64,000 nt of DNA, taken from SpSt-1165 sp964391725 (lineage in GTDB: Bacteria > Chloroflexota > Anaerolineae > Anaerolineales > Anaerolineaceae). Position 1 is the stretch's first letter; the number at the start of each line of letters is the position of its first letter. Where the stretch lies: contig CAYMNB010000002.1 of the NCBI GenBank assembly GCA_964391725.1, positions 62,001 through 126,000 on the forward strand. Reading direction: 5' to 3'. The notes beneath the pieces were generated by a model. That model saw nothing but the letters and a program-made list of their open reading frames with translations. It did no database searches and was not told the DNA's origin. The translations under genes were made by a program, and so were the position numbers. Shown in pieces: positions 1 to 9,266 of this stretch.

Positions 1-724
1 CCGTCGTGAATCCTGTGTCGCCTACGATGCCGATGGGGTCATGTGTATCCAGTTCATCGCCAAGGGCAACATCGATACGGTCCATATGGCCATAGACAGT
101 GTAGAGTTGTGAACCTTCATAACCAAAATCGTGTTCAATCACCACTGACAATCCATAAGGATCATTGGGATTGTAGATGCCAAAGTACAATCCTGTGCCT
201 GCCCACACCACCCGGCCAGCCCCTGCCGCCAGAACAGGAGTGCCGCGTGGCGCGGCGATATCTATGCCAGAGTGAACGATATCAGGGCCAAAAAAAGTGA
301 CACCATAGCGGTAATTGGGCAGCGGCCAATTGACGGTATTCACAGCGATCGGGCGATAGAAATAAAAATGATCATGTGGTCCGGGTGCCCAGGGAATTTC
401 ATACAGAGGGGGTCGCCAGGCAAGATCGTCTGTCGGCAATGGGGTTGGAAATGTCACCGAAAGCGGATCTGATTTGTTCTCAATTGGCACAGCAGTTTGT
501 GAAGGCAGCGTGGCGATGATGTCTTCTACGGAAAGTATGTAGGTTGGGGTTTGCGTTGGCTGCGGGGTGTCGGTAGGTTCCTTTTGTGTTGGTTGCGCCT
601 TTTCAGACGGATAGGTTGACGTTATGGCTGCAGTAATAGCTGAATCTATTTGTTGGGCGCAGCCAACGGCGATTGTCAGCGATAAAAACAAAAAAAAGGC
701 AACGTAACAGAAGTACCTTCTCAT
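1..724 (-). CDS. M23-family peptidase lipoprotein (3' end outside window)
   Basis: The visible 241 codons open with a signal peptide (hydrophobic core FFLFLSLTIAV) and Cys22 in an AVGC context, suggesting a lipoprotein. A Thr/Pro-rich linker follows (about residues 30-75). The LytM/M23 endopeptidase domain is recognisable from HSGID (His151 and Asp155, the HxxxD zinc ligands), GTPVLAAGAGRVVWAG and YTVYGHMD near residue 213. The usual HLHFE-type motif that completes the zinc site would lie beyond base 1, so activity cannot be judged. Family members cut peptidoglycan cross-links or act as non-catalytic envelope regulators. The ATG at 724 is 10 bases after the stop of the upstream TolB-like gene, so the two are probably cotranscribed. 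The frame is open to the window edge. Confidence 0.85.
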   Translation of the reverse strand, partial: MRRYFCYVAFFLFLSLTIAVGCAQQIDSAITAAITSTYPSEKAQPTQKEPTDTPQPTQTPTYILSVEDIIATLPSQTAVPIENKSDPLSVTFPTPLPTDDLAWRPPLYEIPWAPGPHDHFYFYRPIAVNTVNWPLPNYRYGVTFFGPDIVHSGIDIAAPRGTPVLAAGAGRVVWAGTGLYFGIYNPNDPYGLSVVIEHDFGYEGSQLYTVYGHMDRIDVALGDELDTHDPIGIVGDTGFTT

Positions 725-734
725 GATAACCCGT

Positions 735-2606
735 TCACTCTGTGTCTTCTTCAGCTGGAGTGGGGGTCAGGCGGATGGGTACAACGGAATTGGTGGCTGG
801 CGGCAGCAATGCTTCGGGGGGATACAAATCAAGCAAGGCACTGTCCAGATCCAAAAGCGCCTGGTTGACAAAGACGGTATGTTGGGTGCCAGGGTAGTAG
901 GTGCGCCAGTTGTTTAAGGCAGGCATGCGTACCCAGTCGTATTGCGCTGCCAGTTCGGTGAAATCTACCCAGTAACCAGAAGGAATGTCAGGAGAGTATG
1001 AGCCGCCTTGTTCATACGCCTCAGGGCTTCCCATCGAACGCTGGTCAAAGCTCCAGACACGTTCTTGTAATTGCCTTCCGACCGCGCCACTCTGGTTTAC
1101 AGGGCGCAGGTAGATGCGCCAAAAGACTTTGCCGTCAATATCTTCTCTGGTTATTACCAACCAATCTATGCTTGAAGGGGCGGGGTCTATTTCGAAGGCT
1201 CTGCCAGTATAAAACCAATTTTCAATGATATGCGGAGATGAAGGATCGGTGATTGGCATGTAGGCATTATTGAGCGTGGCAAGGAAATCCCAACCAATCA
1301 AATCAATAACAGCTTGCTTTAACGCCAAAAAACTACCACTTACATCGTTATGCATGTAAGGATAGGGGGCGTTTATCGCCTGCAGCTGAATCAATCCACT
1401 GCGACCATAAGGTATATTCATAGTGTTAACAGTTTGATCGCTCCATTCTGCCGGCGCCATGGGTAGGGTTGCCTGGTTTAGCAAAGGCAATAGGAGATCA
1501 AGGTTGTGGGCACCCCAACTGATGCCTGAAATCCGACCAGGCATCAGTTGGTAAGGAAACCACATTGTGCGCGTGTTCCTGTCTGCTATGCCCAATTCAG
1601 AACCTGAGCGATTATGTTTAACCATCGCGATATAATAGCTGGTTGGCGAGTGGCTGCCAAAAGAACCTGGCATGAAAGTTAGAGCCTGCGATGCATCCAT
1701 TGGTGATACTGATACGAGGTTCTGGCCTGCTCCTTGATTGTTGTACCAATATAGTTCACCTTCTCTCGACCAAAAAGGATGAGAGTTGACAACCGCAGGC
1801 GCCTGGCTGATATTCATATAACGACCTTCAACTTTATCGAGGTCAGCGACCCAGATTTGTTGCGTGCCGCTTTCGAGCGAGGCATAGGCGATTTTGCGGC
1901 CATCAGGTGACCAGGCTGGAAGAAATTCATTGGCCTGGTTAAGCGTTAGTTGCAGTGGTTGCTGATCCAAATTCTTAATTGATTGAAGGAAGATGTCGCG
2001 ATTTCCATTACGGTCACTGTCGAATACCAGCCATTGATCATCTGGCGACCAACCAGGATTCATATCGTACGCATTAGAGTTCGTGATATTGGTCAACTCA
2101 TAGGTTTGCAAATCAAGGATATAGATGTCCCATCGCCCGTTTTGATTGGAGGCATAAGCCAGTTTCGATCCATCATTGCTGAATGCCGGGGCAACATCAT
2201 CCCAGTTTCCATTGGTCAGACGGGTGAGGGGGAAGAAATGGGGGTGGTATATGAATAAATTATGATATACGCCATCCATCATGGATATAGCCAACACACC
2301 GATATCATCTAACTCCTGGTCGATTTCCTGGCCCATCTCAATCGGAATAAAAGAAAAGGTTGGGGTGCTTTGCTGTGGTTCTTCTACCGCCGGTTGTTCC
2401 TTGGCGAGTGAAATTTCTGGTTCAGGTGTGGATTGGACATCCTCTTGCATTTGCAGGAGGCCATCTGGTACCGGCGTAATGACGGGCCTTTTTTGTGATG
2501 TCTCCTGCCAGAGGATGAAGGACAGCAGGCAAACTGCAATGCCGGCAATGAAAAAAAGGAATGACCGAAGTGACGAAGATTCGGTTTTGTGTGTGGTTTT
2601 TTTCAT
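735..2606 (-). CDS. TolB-like beta-propeller membrane-anchored protein
   Basis: 623 residues. One N-terminal membrane segment (about residues 16-33, FLFFIAGIAVCLLSFIL) is followed by an acidic, Pro/Thr-rich linker and then PD40/WD40-like repeats between about residues 120 and 290. The repeat signature recurs as PAFSNDGSKLAYASNQNG, PGWSPDDQWLVFDSDRNG and PAWSPDGRKIAYASLESG, the pattern of TolB and DPP6-type propellers. The rest (about 300-623) matches no family I recognise and ends in an acidic tail. It is probably anchored with the propeller outside the membrane. Its neighbours, a DUF1015 gene 19 bases upstream and an M23 peptidase 10 bases downstream, suggest one operon with an envelope role. 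The precise function is unknown. Confidence 0.75.
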   Translation of the reverse strand: MKKTTHKTESSSLRSFLFFIAGIAVCLLSFILWQETSQKRPVITPVPDGLLQMQEDVQSTPEPEISLAKEQPAVEEPQQSTPTFSFIPIEMGQEIDQELDDIGVLAISMMDGVYHNLFIYHPHFFPLTRLTNGNWDDVAPAFSNDGSKLAYASNQNGRWDIYILDLQTYELTNITNSNAYDMNPGWSPDDQWLVFDSDRNGNRDIFLQSIKNLDQQPLQLTLNQANEFLPAWSPDGRKIAYASLESGTQQIWVADLDKVEGRYMNISQAPAVVNSHPFWSREGELYWYNNQGAGQNLVSVSPMDASQALTFMPGSFGSHSPTSYYIAMVKHNRSGSELGIADRNTRTMWFPYQLMPGRISGISWGAHNLDLLLPLLNQATLPMAPAEWSDQTVNTMNIPYGRSGLIQLQAINAPYPYMHNDVSGSFLALKQAVIDLIGWDFLATLNNAYMPITDPSSPHIIENWFYTGRAFEIDPAPSSIDWLVITREDIDGKVFWRIYLRPVNQSGAVGRQLQERVWSFDQRSMGSPEAYEQGGSYSPDIPSGYWVDFTELAAQYDWVRMPALNNWRTYYPGTQHTVFVNQALLDLDSALLDLYPPEALLPPATNSVVPIRLTPTPAEEDTE

Positions 2607-2624
2607 GCCAAGCCTGCGTTCACA

Positions 2625-3962
2625 CTAAAATAATTTACGGCATTCCAGGTAATATCTTTTTTCGTGGGCTTCTCCCATTGAAAAGGTCTTACGAGGCAAT
2701 GCGCCATCCAATATGACAGTTGTGAATAATTCACTTTTCTTCATGGCTGGTAAATAAAAACCGAGATTACCAGATTTTTGCGACAATTTGTCCAGCACAT
2801 CATCGCCATGGATGTAGTCGATGGTGTCAAATCCGCCTTGCTCTTTCCAATGATCCAAAAAATCCTGCAAGGTGCCAACTGCGAGATTTTTGGTGGGCAC
2901 TTGAATTTCGATGCCTATATATTCATGGTTTGACAGGAACCCAAACCTCTGTCTATTGTCTGCTGTTTCTCTCTTGACATATTCGATCAACGATTCATAG
3001 GTTTTGAATGGTGTTTGTGTGTGTGGGGTGAATGATTGGAAGGCAGTAAGGAAATTTGTACGCGGTTCGCTGACCAGGCGATGAATAGCTTCAAATGTCA
3101 GGGCAGGACTGTGAATGTTCTCAATTTCTACCAGGGCATAACGCGCAGGATGCTGCATACCAACGGAGGGTTTGAGTTCTTCCCAAATGGCTTTGGCGGT
3201 AGCTAAGGAGTGGTTGCCATCTCCCATCGCGTATAACAAGACCTTGTGAAGTTCAGGTTCTACAGGATATTTGGCGTAGAAAGAATCAGGAGAAGCAAGT
3301 TCTCCCAGCGCGTGAGCGACTTGCTGCTGGTGAATGGGCCGGTCAAGCAGATAACCGGAAATATGGCCGCCGTTTTTATTCAAATCAAAATCATACAATC
3401 GTGAAAGATGTTGTTTGATGGCTGCGAATGGTTCTATGACAGTCATGTGGGGATCGTCTATTAACACCAGAATATGAGGGAGTTCCAACGGAGCACCGCG
3501 GCGGATATTCATGCGGGGCGGTAAACGATCGAGTATGGTGCCTTCGGTGGCGCGTATTAAGGACTGTGAACCTGGTGAATAATCATATTGTTCAAGATCG
3601 AGTGCTACGATGAAGCCATATCTGGCAGGATTAGCATCCTCCGCTCCAGTGGAGGGCAGCCGCCTTTCTACCAGTAGAAAACCCCCGTGTTCAACAAATA
3701 TATCTGCTTCAAGATACTCCTTCATCTTCTTTTGGGTTTGCAGGATGCGCTCTTGGATATCTTCTTCCTCCAGATATACTTCTGGCAGGATCATGCGCAA
3801 CGTTGAGGGGGCATCACCGACCAGGTTATCCAGCGATTCCCAATACTGTTTTTCGGACGTGTATTGATCACAAGCAACCACCGACCATCTGGTCATATCG
3901 ACACGTTGTTTGGGGAGAAGAATGGTGGGAACTTGTAGACCGATTTTTGCCATAGAATTCAT
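2625..3962 (-). CDS. DUF1015 family protein
   Basis: 445 residues from the ATG at 3962 (MNSMAKIGLQVP). The start was chosen because AAGGTGA lies just upstream and because the family normally begins close to the KIGLQVPTILLPK segment; a longer frame to 4031 has no ribosome site. Recognisable DUF1015 segments are DMTRWSVVACDQYTSEKQYW, YAMGDGNHSLATAKAIWEEL and EIENIHSPALTFEAIHRLV. The biochemical function of DUF1015 is not settled; the GDGNH segment is the hallmark. It is divergent from ffh and heads the minus-strand trio with the TolB-like and M23 genes. Confidence 0.8.
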   Translation of the reverse strand: MNSMAKIGLQVPTILLPKQRVDMTRWSVVACDQYTSEKQYWESLDNLVGDAPSTLRMILPEVYLEEEDIQERILQTQKKMKEYLEADIFVEHGGFLLVERRLPSTGAEDANPARYGFIVALDLEQYDYSPGSQSLIRATEGTILDRLPPRMNIRRGAPLELPHILVLIDDPHMTVIEPFAAIKQHLSRLYDFDLNKNGGHISGYLLDRPIHQQQVAHALGELASPDSFYAKYPVEPELHKVLLYAMGDGNHSLATAKAIWEELKPSVGMQHPARYALVEIENIHSPALTFEAIHRLVSEPRTNFLTAFQSFTPHTQTPFKTYESLIEYVKRETADNRQRFGFLSNHEYIGIEIQVPTKNLAVGTLQDFLDHWKEQGGFDTIDYIHGDDVLDKLSQKSGNLGFYLPAMKKSELFTTVILDGALPRKTFSMGEAHEKRYYLECRKLF

Positions 3963-4014
3963 ACATTCACCTTGTACACAAAAGTCTTTTCTGTCCTGGT
4001 GGCCAATTAAATTC

Positions 4015-4020
4015 ATTATA
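4015..4020 (-). promoter_or_regulatory. Candidate -10 for the DUF1015 operon
   Basis: TATAAT on the minus strand, about 50 bases upstream of the chosen ATG at 3962. No good -35 is seen at the right spacing, so the call is weak. The 216-base space between the DUF1015 gene and ffh holds this element and the plus-strand ffh promoter. Confidence 0.35.
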
Positions 4021-4092
4021 CTTGACCTCAAAAATAGTACCTATTGCCAAGGCGTACTGGAAGGGATGATGAGAAAAGTGTCATACACTCCC

Positions 4093-4121
4093 TTGACGCA
4101 AAGCCATATCCATCATACAAT
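4093..4121 (+). promoter_or_regulatory. Sigma-70-type promoter for ffh
   Basis: TTGACG at 4093-4098, a 17-base spacer and TACAAT at 4116-4121. Transcription would start near 4128, leaving a leader of about 50 bases that contains the AAGGAA ribosome site of ffh. Confidence 0.65.
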
Positions 4122-4178
4122 GCATGCTGCGAAACTCTTGAGAGCTTCGTCTGGTTTAATGTTAAGGAATGTGACAAA

Positions 4179-5662
4179 TTGTTTGAAAATTTATCAGGAC
4201 GATTAGATCAAATTTTCACCAGCCTGCGCCGAAAGGGAAAACTTTCTGAGCAGGATGTTGATTTTGCTTTGCGAGAGATCCGTTTGGCGTTGCTTGAAGC
4301 AGATGTACATTACAACGTTGTCAAACAATTTACCACAAGAATTAAAGAACGCACCGTTGGGCAGACCATATCGAATGCCCTGAATCCAGCCCAACAAATC
4401 TTCCGCATTGTGCATGATGAGTTGGTTGCCATGTTGGGTGAACCCGCACCATTGGCTTTCAGCGGTCCGAAACCTCATGTTCTGATGATGGTGGGCTTAC
4501 AAGGTTCCGGTAAGACGACCGCGGCCGCCAAAATCGCAAAAAGACTGCGCCTCTCAGGTGAGCGCGTGTTATTGGTGGCAGCCGATATCTACCGACCGGC
4601 AGCGGTTAAGCAATTGCAGACATTGGGTGAACAAGTCGGCGTGCCTGTCTNNNNNNNNNNNNNNNNNNNNNNNNNNNNNNNNNNNNNNNNNNNNNNNNNN
4701 NNNNNNNNNNNNNNNNNNNNNNNNNNNNNNNNNNNNNNNNNNNNNNNNNNCCGGCAGCGGTTAAGCAATTGCAGACATTGGGTGAACAAGTCGGCGTGCC
4801 TGTCTATAGTGATGAAACCAAAAAACCACCCGCAATTGTGAAGGATGCGTATGATCTGGCAAAGAAGAATGGCACCAGTCTGGTGATTGTAGATACCGCT
4901 GGGCGTTCCCAATTGGACGATATGCTCATGGAAGAGCTGGCCAATATCAATAAAAAGGTGCCGGTGAATGAAACGCTGCTGGTGCTTGACGCTATGATTG
5001 GGCAGGAAGCATTGCCGATTGCTGAAGGATTTCGTGATTCTATCGCGCTCACAGGCCTAATGCTGACAAAAATGGATGGTGATGCGCGTGGCGGTGCATC
5101 CATTTCCATCCGCAGTGTGACTGGTGTTCCCATTAAATTCTTGGGTACGGGCGAAGGCATTGACGCGATCGAGCAATATGATTCATCACGCCTGGCTTCC
5201 AGAATCTTGGGGATGGGTGACGTGATTGGCTTGATCGAAAAAGTGGAAACCACTTTTGAAGCAGATGAGGCGGAGATCAATGCGGAGCGCCTGCTAAAGG
5301 GCGAATTCAACCTGGAGGATTTTGCTGAACAGTTGCGGCAGGTAAGGAAAATGGGGCCTTTTTCGCAAATATTGAGCATGCTTCCCGGTGTGAACCAGCA
5401 GATGATGTCCCAAATTGACGGTCAACAAGCAGAGAAAGAACTATCCAAAACAGAAGCTATCATCAATTCAATGACGAAGAAAGAAAGGCAGAATCCGGTA
5501 TTATTAAATGCCAGCCGAAGGCGACGCATTGCGAGTGGATCTGGCACAACTGTACAGGATGTGAACCGGTTGATGAAACAATTCCGTGAGTCGCAGAAAT
5601 TGATGAAACGATTGAAAAAAACAGGTGGACGCGGTATGATTCCGAAAGACCTGTTCCAATGA
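4179..5662 (+). CDS. ffh: Signal recognition particle protein Ffh (interrupted by assembly gap)
   Basis: SRP54-type GTPase that binds 4.5S/SRP RNA and signal sequences and targets nascent membrane proteins to FtsY. The start is TTG at 4179 (MFENLSGRL), with AAGGAA nine bases upstream. The N domain is followed by the P-loop GLQGSGKTT near residue 106, then DTAGR, TKMDGDARGG and a methionine-rich M domain ending in the GSGTTVQDVNRLMKQF segment. A 100-N gap (4651-4750) splits the frame. The 55 bases before the gap are identical to the 55 bases after it. Removing the gap plus one copy (155 bases) brings both halves into one frame of 442 residues, the normal Ffh length. The gene is therefore almost certainly intact in the organism. 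Confidence 0.95.
4596..4805. other. Scaffold gap of 100 N flanked by an identical 55-bp overlap
   Basis: Bases 4596-4650 and 4751-4805 are identical over 55 positions and flank 100 Ns. Contig ends that overlap but were not merged produce exactly this pattern. A true tandem duplication would frameshift an essential gene, whereas collapsing the overlap restores it. This is an assembly artefact, not a biological repeat. Confidence 0.95.
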
Positions 5663-5777
5663 ACATGTCAGCAATAAGCAAGCAGGTTTGTGCGGCCTTC
5701 TCCGCAACCTCCAAAACTGCCGGGTTTGCGCAGATATGAAAAGATGAAGCATAAATATACAGGAGATTTATAAAGAA

Positions 5778-6122
5778 ATGGTACGAATTCGTTTACGACG
5801 TGTTGGGGCAACAAATCAACCCTCTTATCGCATTGTGGTGGCTGACAAAGAAAGCCCTCGTGATGGGAAGTTCCTTGAAATTCTGGGGCATTACAATCCT
5901 CGTACTGAGCCATTCACTTTTGAAGTGCAGGAAGATCGTGTCTATGATTGGATGCTGAAAGGTGCACAACCCAGCGACTCTGTGGCGCAACTGTTCACCA
6001 GTGTGGGCTTGATGGAACGTTATCAGCGTGTCAAAGATGGCGAGGATGCTGAACAAGTGTTGAAAGAAGCCGAAGAGTTTTACGCCAATCGCCAGGTGTC
6101 ACCAAAAACAAGGCATGATTAG
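5778..6122 (+). CDS. rpsP: 30S ribosomal protein S16
   Basis: 114 residues beginning MVRIRLRRVGATNQPSYRIVV, the conserved S16 start. It continues with the typical DGKFLEILGHYNP and WMLKGAQPSDSVAQL segments. The C-terminus is longer than the shortest family members, with an acidic stretch (about residues 94-108). GGAG lies upstream of the ATG. It opens the rpsP-khpA-rimM processing and translation group, 115 bases after ffh. Confidence 0.97.
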   Translation: MVRIRLRRVGATNQPSYRIVVADKESPRDGKFLEILGHYNPRTEPFTFEVQEDRVYDWMLKGAQPSDSVAQLFTSVGLMERYQRVKDGEDAEQVLKEAEEFYANRQVSPKTRHD

Positions 6123-6184
6123 CCTTCTCGATCAAAGTAAGGGGGAATTTGATGGTGACAATTTTGGATTGAGGAAGGTATATT

Positions 6185-6424
6185 GTGAAAGAATTAATTG
6201 ATTATATCGCCAGGTCTCTGACTGATGAACCTGAGCGAGTGAAGGTAACGCAGAAGCGCGCCGGCAATCGTGCGCGCATCGAGTTGCAGGTTGACAAACA
6301 GGATATGGGACGCGTCATTGGCAAAGGCGGCAAGGTAGCAAATTCCATGCGTGTCTTGCTTCGTGTCGCTGCAGCGCGCGAAGGCGCTCAGGCATCTTTG
6401 TTTGTTGTTGAACCTGAGTTATGA
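6185..6424 (+). CDS. khpA: KH-domain RNA-binding protein KhpA
   Basis: 79 residues starting at GTG, with AGGAAG upstream. A single KH domain carries the GxxG loop as RVIGKGGKVANSMRVLL. Family members (KhpA/YlqC) bind RNA and, in several bacteria, pair with KhpB/Jag to influence cell elongation. The position between rpsP and rimM is the classic one. The stop overlaps the rimM start as ATGA, implying translational coupling. Confidence 0.93.
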   Translation: MKELIDYIARSLTDEPERVKVTQKRAGNRARIELQVDKQDMGRVIGKGGKVANSMRVLLRVAAAREGAQASLFVVEPEL

Positions 6425-7002
6425 AGCGGCAAAGCACCGGTTCAGTGCGGAAATCAAAACAATCAGCAGGCTTAGCATCGATTGACAAGCCTGCTTCTCC
6501 TTTTGAACGGGGATATGTGGCGATTGGCAAATTTCGCCGCAGCCATGGTGTGCAGGGAGACATTGTTTTTGAGATTTTCACTGATTTTCCAGAACGCATA
6601 GAACCAGGCCTGCAGGTGTTTGTTGGCGAGGAGTTAACAGCCAAAACAGTTACCACGCTCAGGCCGCATCAGAATGGCTTAATCCTGCACCTGGATGGGT
6701 ACACCAATCCTGAAGAAGCAGCAGCCCTTACGAACATGGTTGTTTTTCTGCCGATTGACCAGTTACCACCGCTCCCAGATGATGAGTTTTATCATCACGA
6801 GTTGTTAGGACTGACGGTGGTTGATGTTGACGGTGCAGAACTGGGGGTTTTGGAAGAGATTCTGGAAACCGGGGCGAATGATGTTTTTCTGATTCGTGAC
6901 CGGTTCGGCAAAGAATTGCTGCTGCCAGATATTGATTCTGTTGTTCTCAAGATTCAACCGAAGCAAAGGAAAATTGTCGTTCAGCCACCGGAATGGTATT
7001 GA
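6421..7002 (+). CDS. rimM: Ribosome maturation factor RimM
   Basis: 193 residues. A basic N-terminal extension of about 28 residues precedes the RimM N domain (VAIGKFRRSHGVQGDI, with GLQVFVG). The PRC-barrel C domain follows (LLGLTVVDVDGAELGVLEEI, then the LLLPDIDSVV ending). RimM binds S19 and helps assemble the 30S head. The ATG overlaps the khpA stop. trmD and rplS, which commonly follow rimM, are not here; dprA follows instead. Confidence 0.95.
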   Translation: MKRQSTGSVRKSKQSAGLASIDKPASPFERGYVAIGKFRRSHGVQGDIVFEIFTDFPERIEPGLQVFVGEELTAKTVTTLRPHQNGLILHLDGYTNPEEAAALTNMVVFLPIDQLPPLPDDEFYHHELLGLTVVDVDGAELGVLEEILETGANDVFLIRDRFGKELLLPDIDSVVLKIQPKQRKIVVQPPEWY

Positions 7003-7024
7003 AAAATAGGTGATAGGCGGGGAC

Positions 7025-8143
7025 ATGGACAATAGAGCCTATTGGGTAGCATTTAACACAGTGAAAGGCATTGGCGCTGTCAGACTGAGGCTGTTGTTGG
7101 ACCACTTCGGCGATCTTTCTCTTGCCTGGCAAGCACCCCAAGAGGCTTTTGTCGCAGCCGGGATCAATAACACGGTGTCTGATGCGATACTGCAAAGGCG
7201 CAGTTCTCTGAATGTGGAAGAATATTGGGAAAAAATCCAGGCGGCCGGTATCAATATCCTGACCTGGGATGACGAAGGCTATCCCAACCGCTTACGCGAA
7301 ATTGATCAACCACCACCGGTACTGTATTATCGGGGAAGCCTCGTTTTTGAGGATGAATGGTCGGTCGCTATTGTTGGCACCCGCAGACTCACCTCGTATG
7401 GCCGCCAGGTAACGGAAGAATTGGCCGCCTCTTTGGCACGAAATGGCATCACCGTTATCAGCGGTATGGCCCGCGGGGTAGATTCAGTAGCGCATCAGGC
7501 GGCGTTGGATAATGGCGGGCGCACGATTGCTGTATTGGGTTGCGGTGTAGAAACCATCTACCCGCCAGAGAATCGTCAACTTGCTGAAAAGATTATGTCA
7601 GCAGGCTGTTTGTTGTCGGATTATGCGCCGGGAACGCCGCCAGACGCAAAGAACTTTCCCCCGCGCAACCGGATTATTTCTGGATTAGGCTTGGCAACCG
7701 TGGTGGTGGAGGCTGGCGAGCGCAGCGGTGCTTTGATCACCGCTTCCTTTGCGGTTGACCAGGGGCGTGAGGTGTATGCAGTGCCAGGTCCCATTTATGC
7801 ACCACAAAGTAAAGGCACCAACAAATTAATCATGCAAGGAGCTCAACCATACATTTCACCAGAAGACCTGTTGTCTCTGTTGAACCTGGAAATGGTGGAA
7901 GAGCAAAAAACTGTGCGAACCACGTTTGAGATTGATCCGTTCGAACGAGATATTATCAAAATCATCATGAACGAACCTTTGCACATCGATGATATTTGTG
8001 CAAAGAGTAACCAAAGCATTAACATCGTCTCTGCGGCGTTGGTGATGATGGAATTGAAGGGACTGGTGCGGCAGGATGGCAATATGAATTACCAGGCCAT
8101 TATGGAATCAAGACCTTTGTATGACGATTCAGACGGAAAGTGA
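7025..8143 (+). CDS. dprA: DNA processing protein DprA
   Basis: 372 residues from ATG 7025, preceded by AGGCGGGG; an in-frame GTG at 7010 lacks a ribosome site. The protein has an N-terminal helix-hairpin-helix/SAM-like region, then the Rossmann-like DprA core with SVAIVGTRRLTSYG, GMARGVDSVAHQAAL, FPPRNRIISGL and ERSGALITASFA. A winged-helix C-terminus (about residues 295-360) follows. DprA loads RecA onto incoming single-stranded DNA in natural transformation. It is also widespread in bacteria not known to be competent. The gene lies 22 bases after rimM and its stop is 11 bases before manC. Confidence 0.95.
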   Translation: MDNRAYWVAFNTVKGIGAVRLRLLLDHFGDLSLAWQAPQEAFVAAGINNTVSDAILQRRSSLNVEEYWEKIQAAGINILTWDDEGYPNRLREIDQPPPVLYYRGSLVFEDEWSVAIVGTRRLTSYGRQVTEELAASLARNGITVISGMARGVDSVAHQAALDNGGRTIAVLGCGVETIYPPENRQLAEKIMSAGCLLSDYAPGTPPDAKNFPPRNRIISGLGLATVVVEAGERSGALITASFAVDQGREVYAVPGPIYAPQSKGTNKLIMQGAQPYISPEDLLSLLNLEMVEEQKTVRTTFEIDPFERDIIKIIMNEPLHIDDICAKSNQSINIVSAALVMMELKGLVRQDGNMNYQAIMESRPLYDDSDGK

Positions 8144-8154
8144 GGAAATTGGTG

Positions 8155-9249
8155 ATGAGAAAACCGGATTTTTACGCAGTTATCATGGCGGGCGGTGGCG
8201 GCACCCGACTTTGGCCCTTATCGAGGCAGAATCGGCCGAAACAAATGCTTTCGCTGGACGGTAAGCGCACCCTTTTTCAACATTCCGTCGACCGGCTGAA
8301 AAGCGTCTTTGATCCTGACCATATCTACATTGTTACTGTGCAGGATCAGGTTGAAGAATTGCAGCGGGAGTGCCCGCAAATTCCACAAGAGAATTACCTG
8401 ATCGAACCAATGCCGCGCGGGACAGCTTCGGTGGTAGGATATGCTTGTGTTGTGATTAAGAAAAGGGATCCGAATGCAGTCATGGCTGTGTTGACCGCAG
8501 ATCACTATATTGAGAATCGCTCGCTGTTCCTCAAGTTATTGCAACAGGCTTACGAGCTTGCCCGGCAAAATTACCTGGTTACGTTGGGGATAGAACCGAC
8601 CTATCCAGCAACGGGGTATGGTTATCTTCAGCAGGGAGAGGAAATCAATGGGTTGAATGGTTCGAAGGCCTTTATGGTCAAACGTTTCCGCGAAAAACCT
8701 GATCTGGAGACCGCCCAAGAATATGTTGATTCCGGGTTATTTTATTGGAATTCTGGTATGTTTGTGTGGCATGTAGAAGAAATCTGGCGCCAATTCTCTC
8801 TGCATATGCCGCAGCTAAGGCGCTTGCTGCAGTGGATCTCAGATGGCCTGGGAACTGATGAGGAAAAAGCCGTTATCGGCCAATTGTGGCCCACCATCAA
8901 TCCGGAAACGATCGACTATGGCATCATGGAAGAAGCGGACAATGTTGTCATGATCCAGACAGCCAATTTGGGATGGAATGACATTGGCAGCTGGGATTCT
9001 CTGGATGCGGTCTTGAAAAAAGATGAAAATAGTAATATCCTAATAGCCGCGTCTCACATAGGCTTTGATACAGAAGATTCTGTCATCTGCAGCGACGGAA
9101 CTGGCCGACTGATCGTTACGATCGGTACGGATGAGATCATTATTGTGGATACAAAAGACGCATTATTGGTTTGTAAGAAAGATGATGCACAAAAAGTAAA
9201 AGATATGGTACAGCATCTAAAACGTTTGGGTTTGGAGCAGTATCTGTAA
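8155..9249 (+). CDS. manC: Mannose-1-phosphate guanylyltransferase
   Basis: 364 residues from ATG 8155, with GAGG nine bases upstream; further upstream GTG codons overlap the dprA end and have no ribosome site. The nucleotidyltransferase signature is AVIMAGGGGTRLWPLSR followed by PKQMLSL. Further support is LIEPMPRGTA, the FREKPD segment and the NIGSWDS-like segment WNDIGSWDSL. It makes GDP-mannose from mannose-1-phosphate and GTP for glycan synthesis. The C-terminal isomerase domain of bifunctional enzymes is absent. The product could feed the envelope-glycan cluster 12-28 kb downstream, which is an inference. Confidence 0.92.
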   Translation: MRKPDFYAVIMAGGGGTRLWPLSRQNRPKQMLSLDGKRTLFQHSVDRLKSVFDPDHIYIVTVQDQVEELQRECPQIPQENYLIEPMPRGTASVVGYACVVIKKRDPNAVMAVLTADHYIENRSLFLKLLQQAYELARQNYLVTLGIEPTYPATGYGYLQQGEEINGLNGSKAFMVKRFREKPDLETAQEYVDSGLFYWNSGMFVWHVEEIWRQFSLHMPQLRRLLQWISDGLGTDEEKAVIGQLWPTINPETIDYGIMEEADNVVMIQTANLGWNDIGSWDSLDAVLKKDENSNILIAASHIGFDTEDSVICSDGTGRLIVTIGTDEIIIVDTKDALLVCKKDDAQKVKDMVQHLKRLGLEQYL

Positions 9250-9266
9250 GTAGAGGAGTTTTATTG

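Noticed and set aside
4596..4805. 55-bp direct repeat as a true duplication or transposon footprint
   Set aside because: It flanks a run of exactly 100 Ns and its collapse restores ffh, so it is a contig-overlap artefact.
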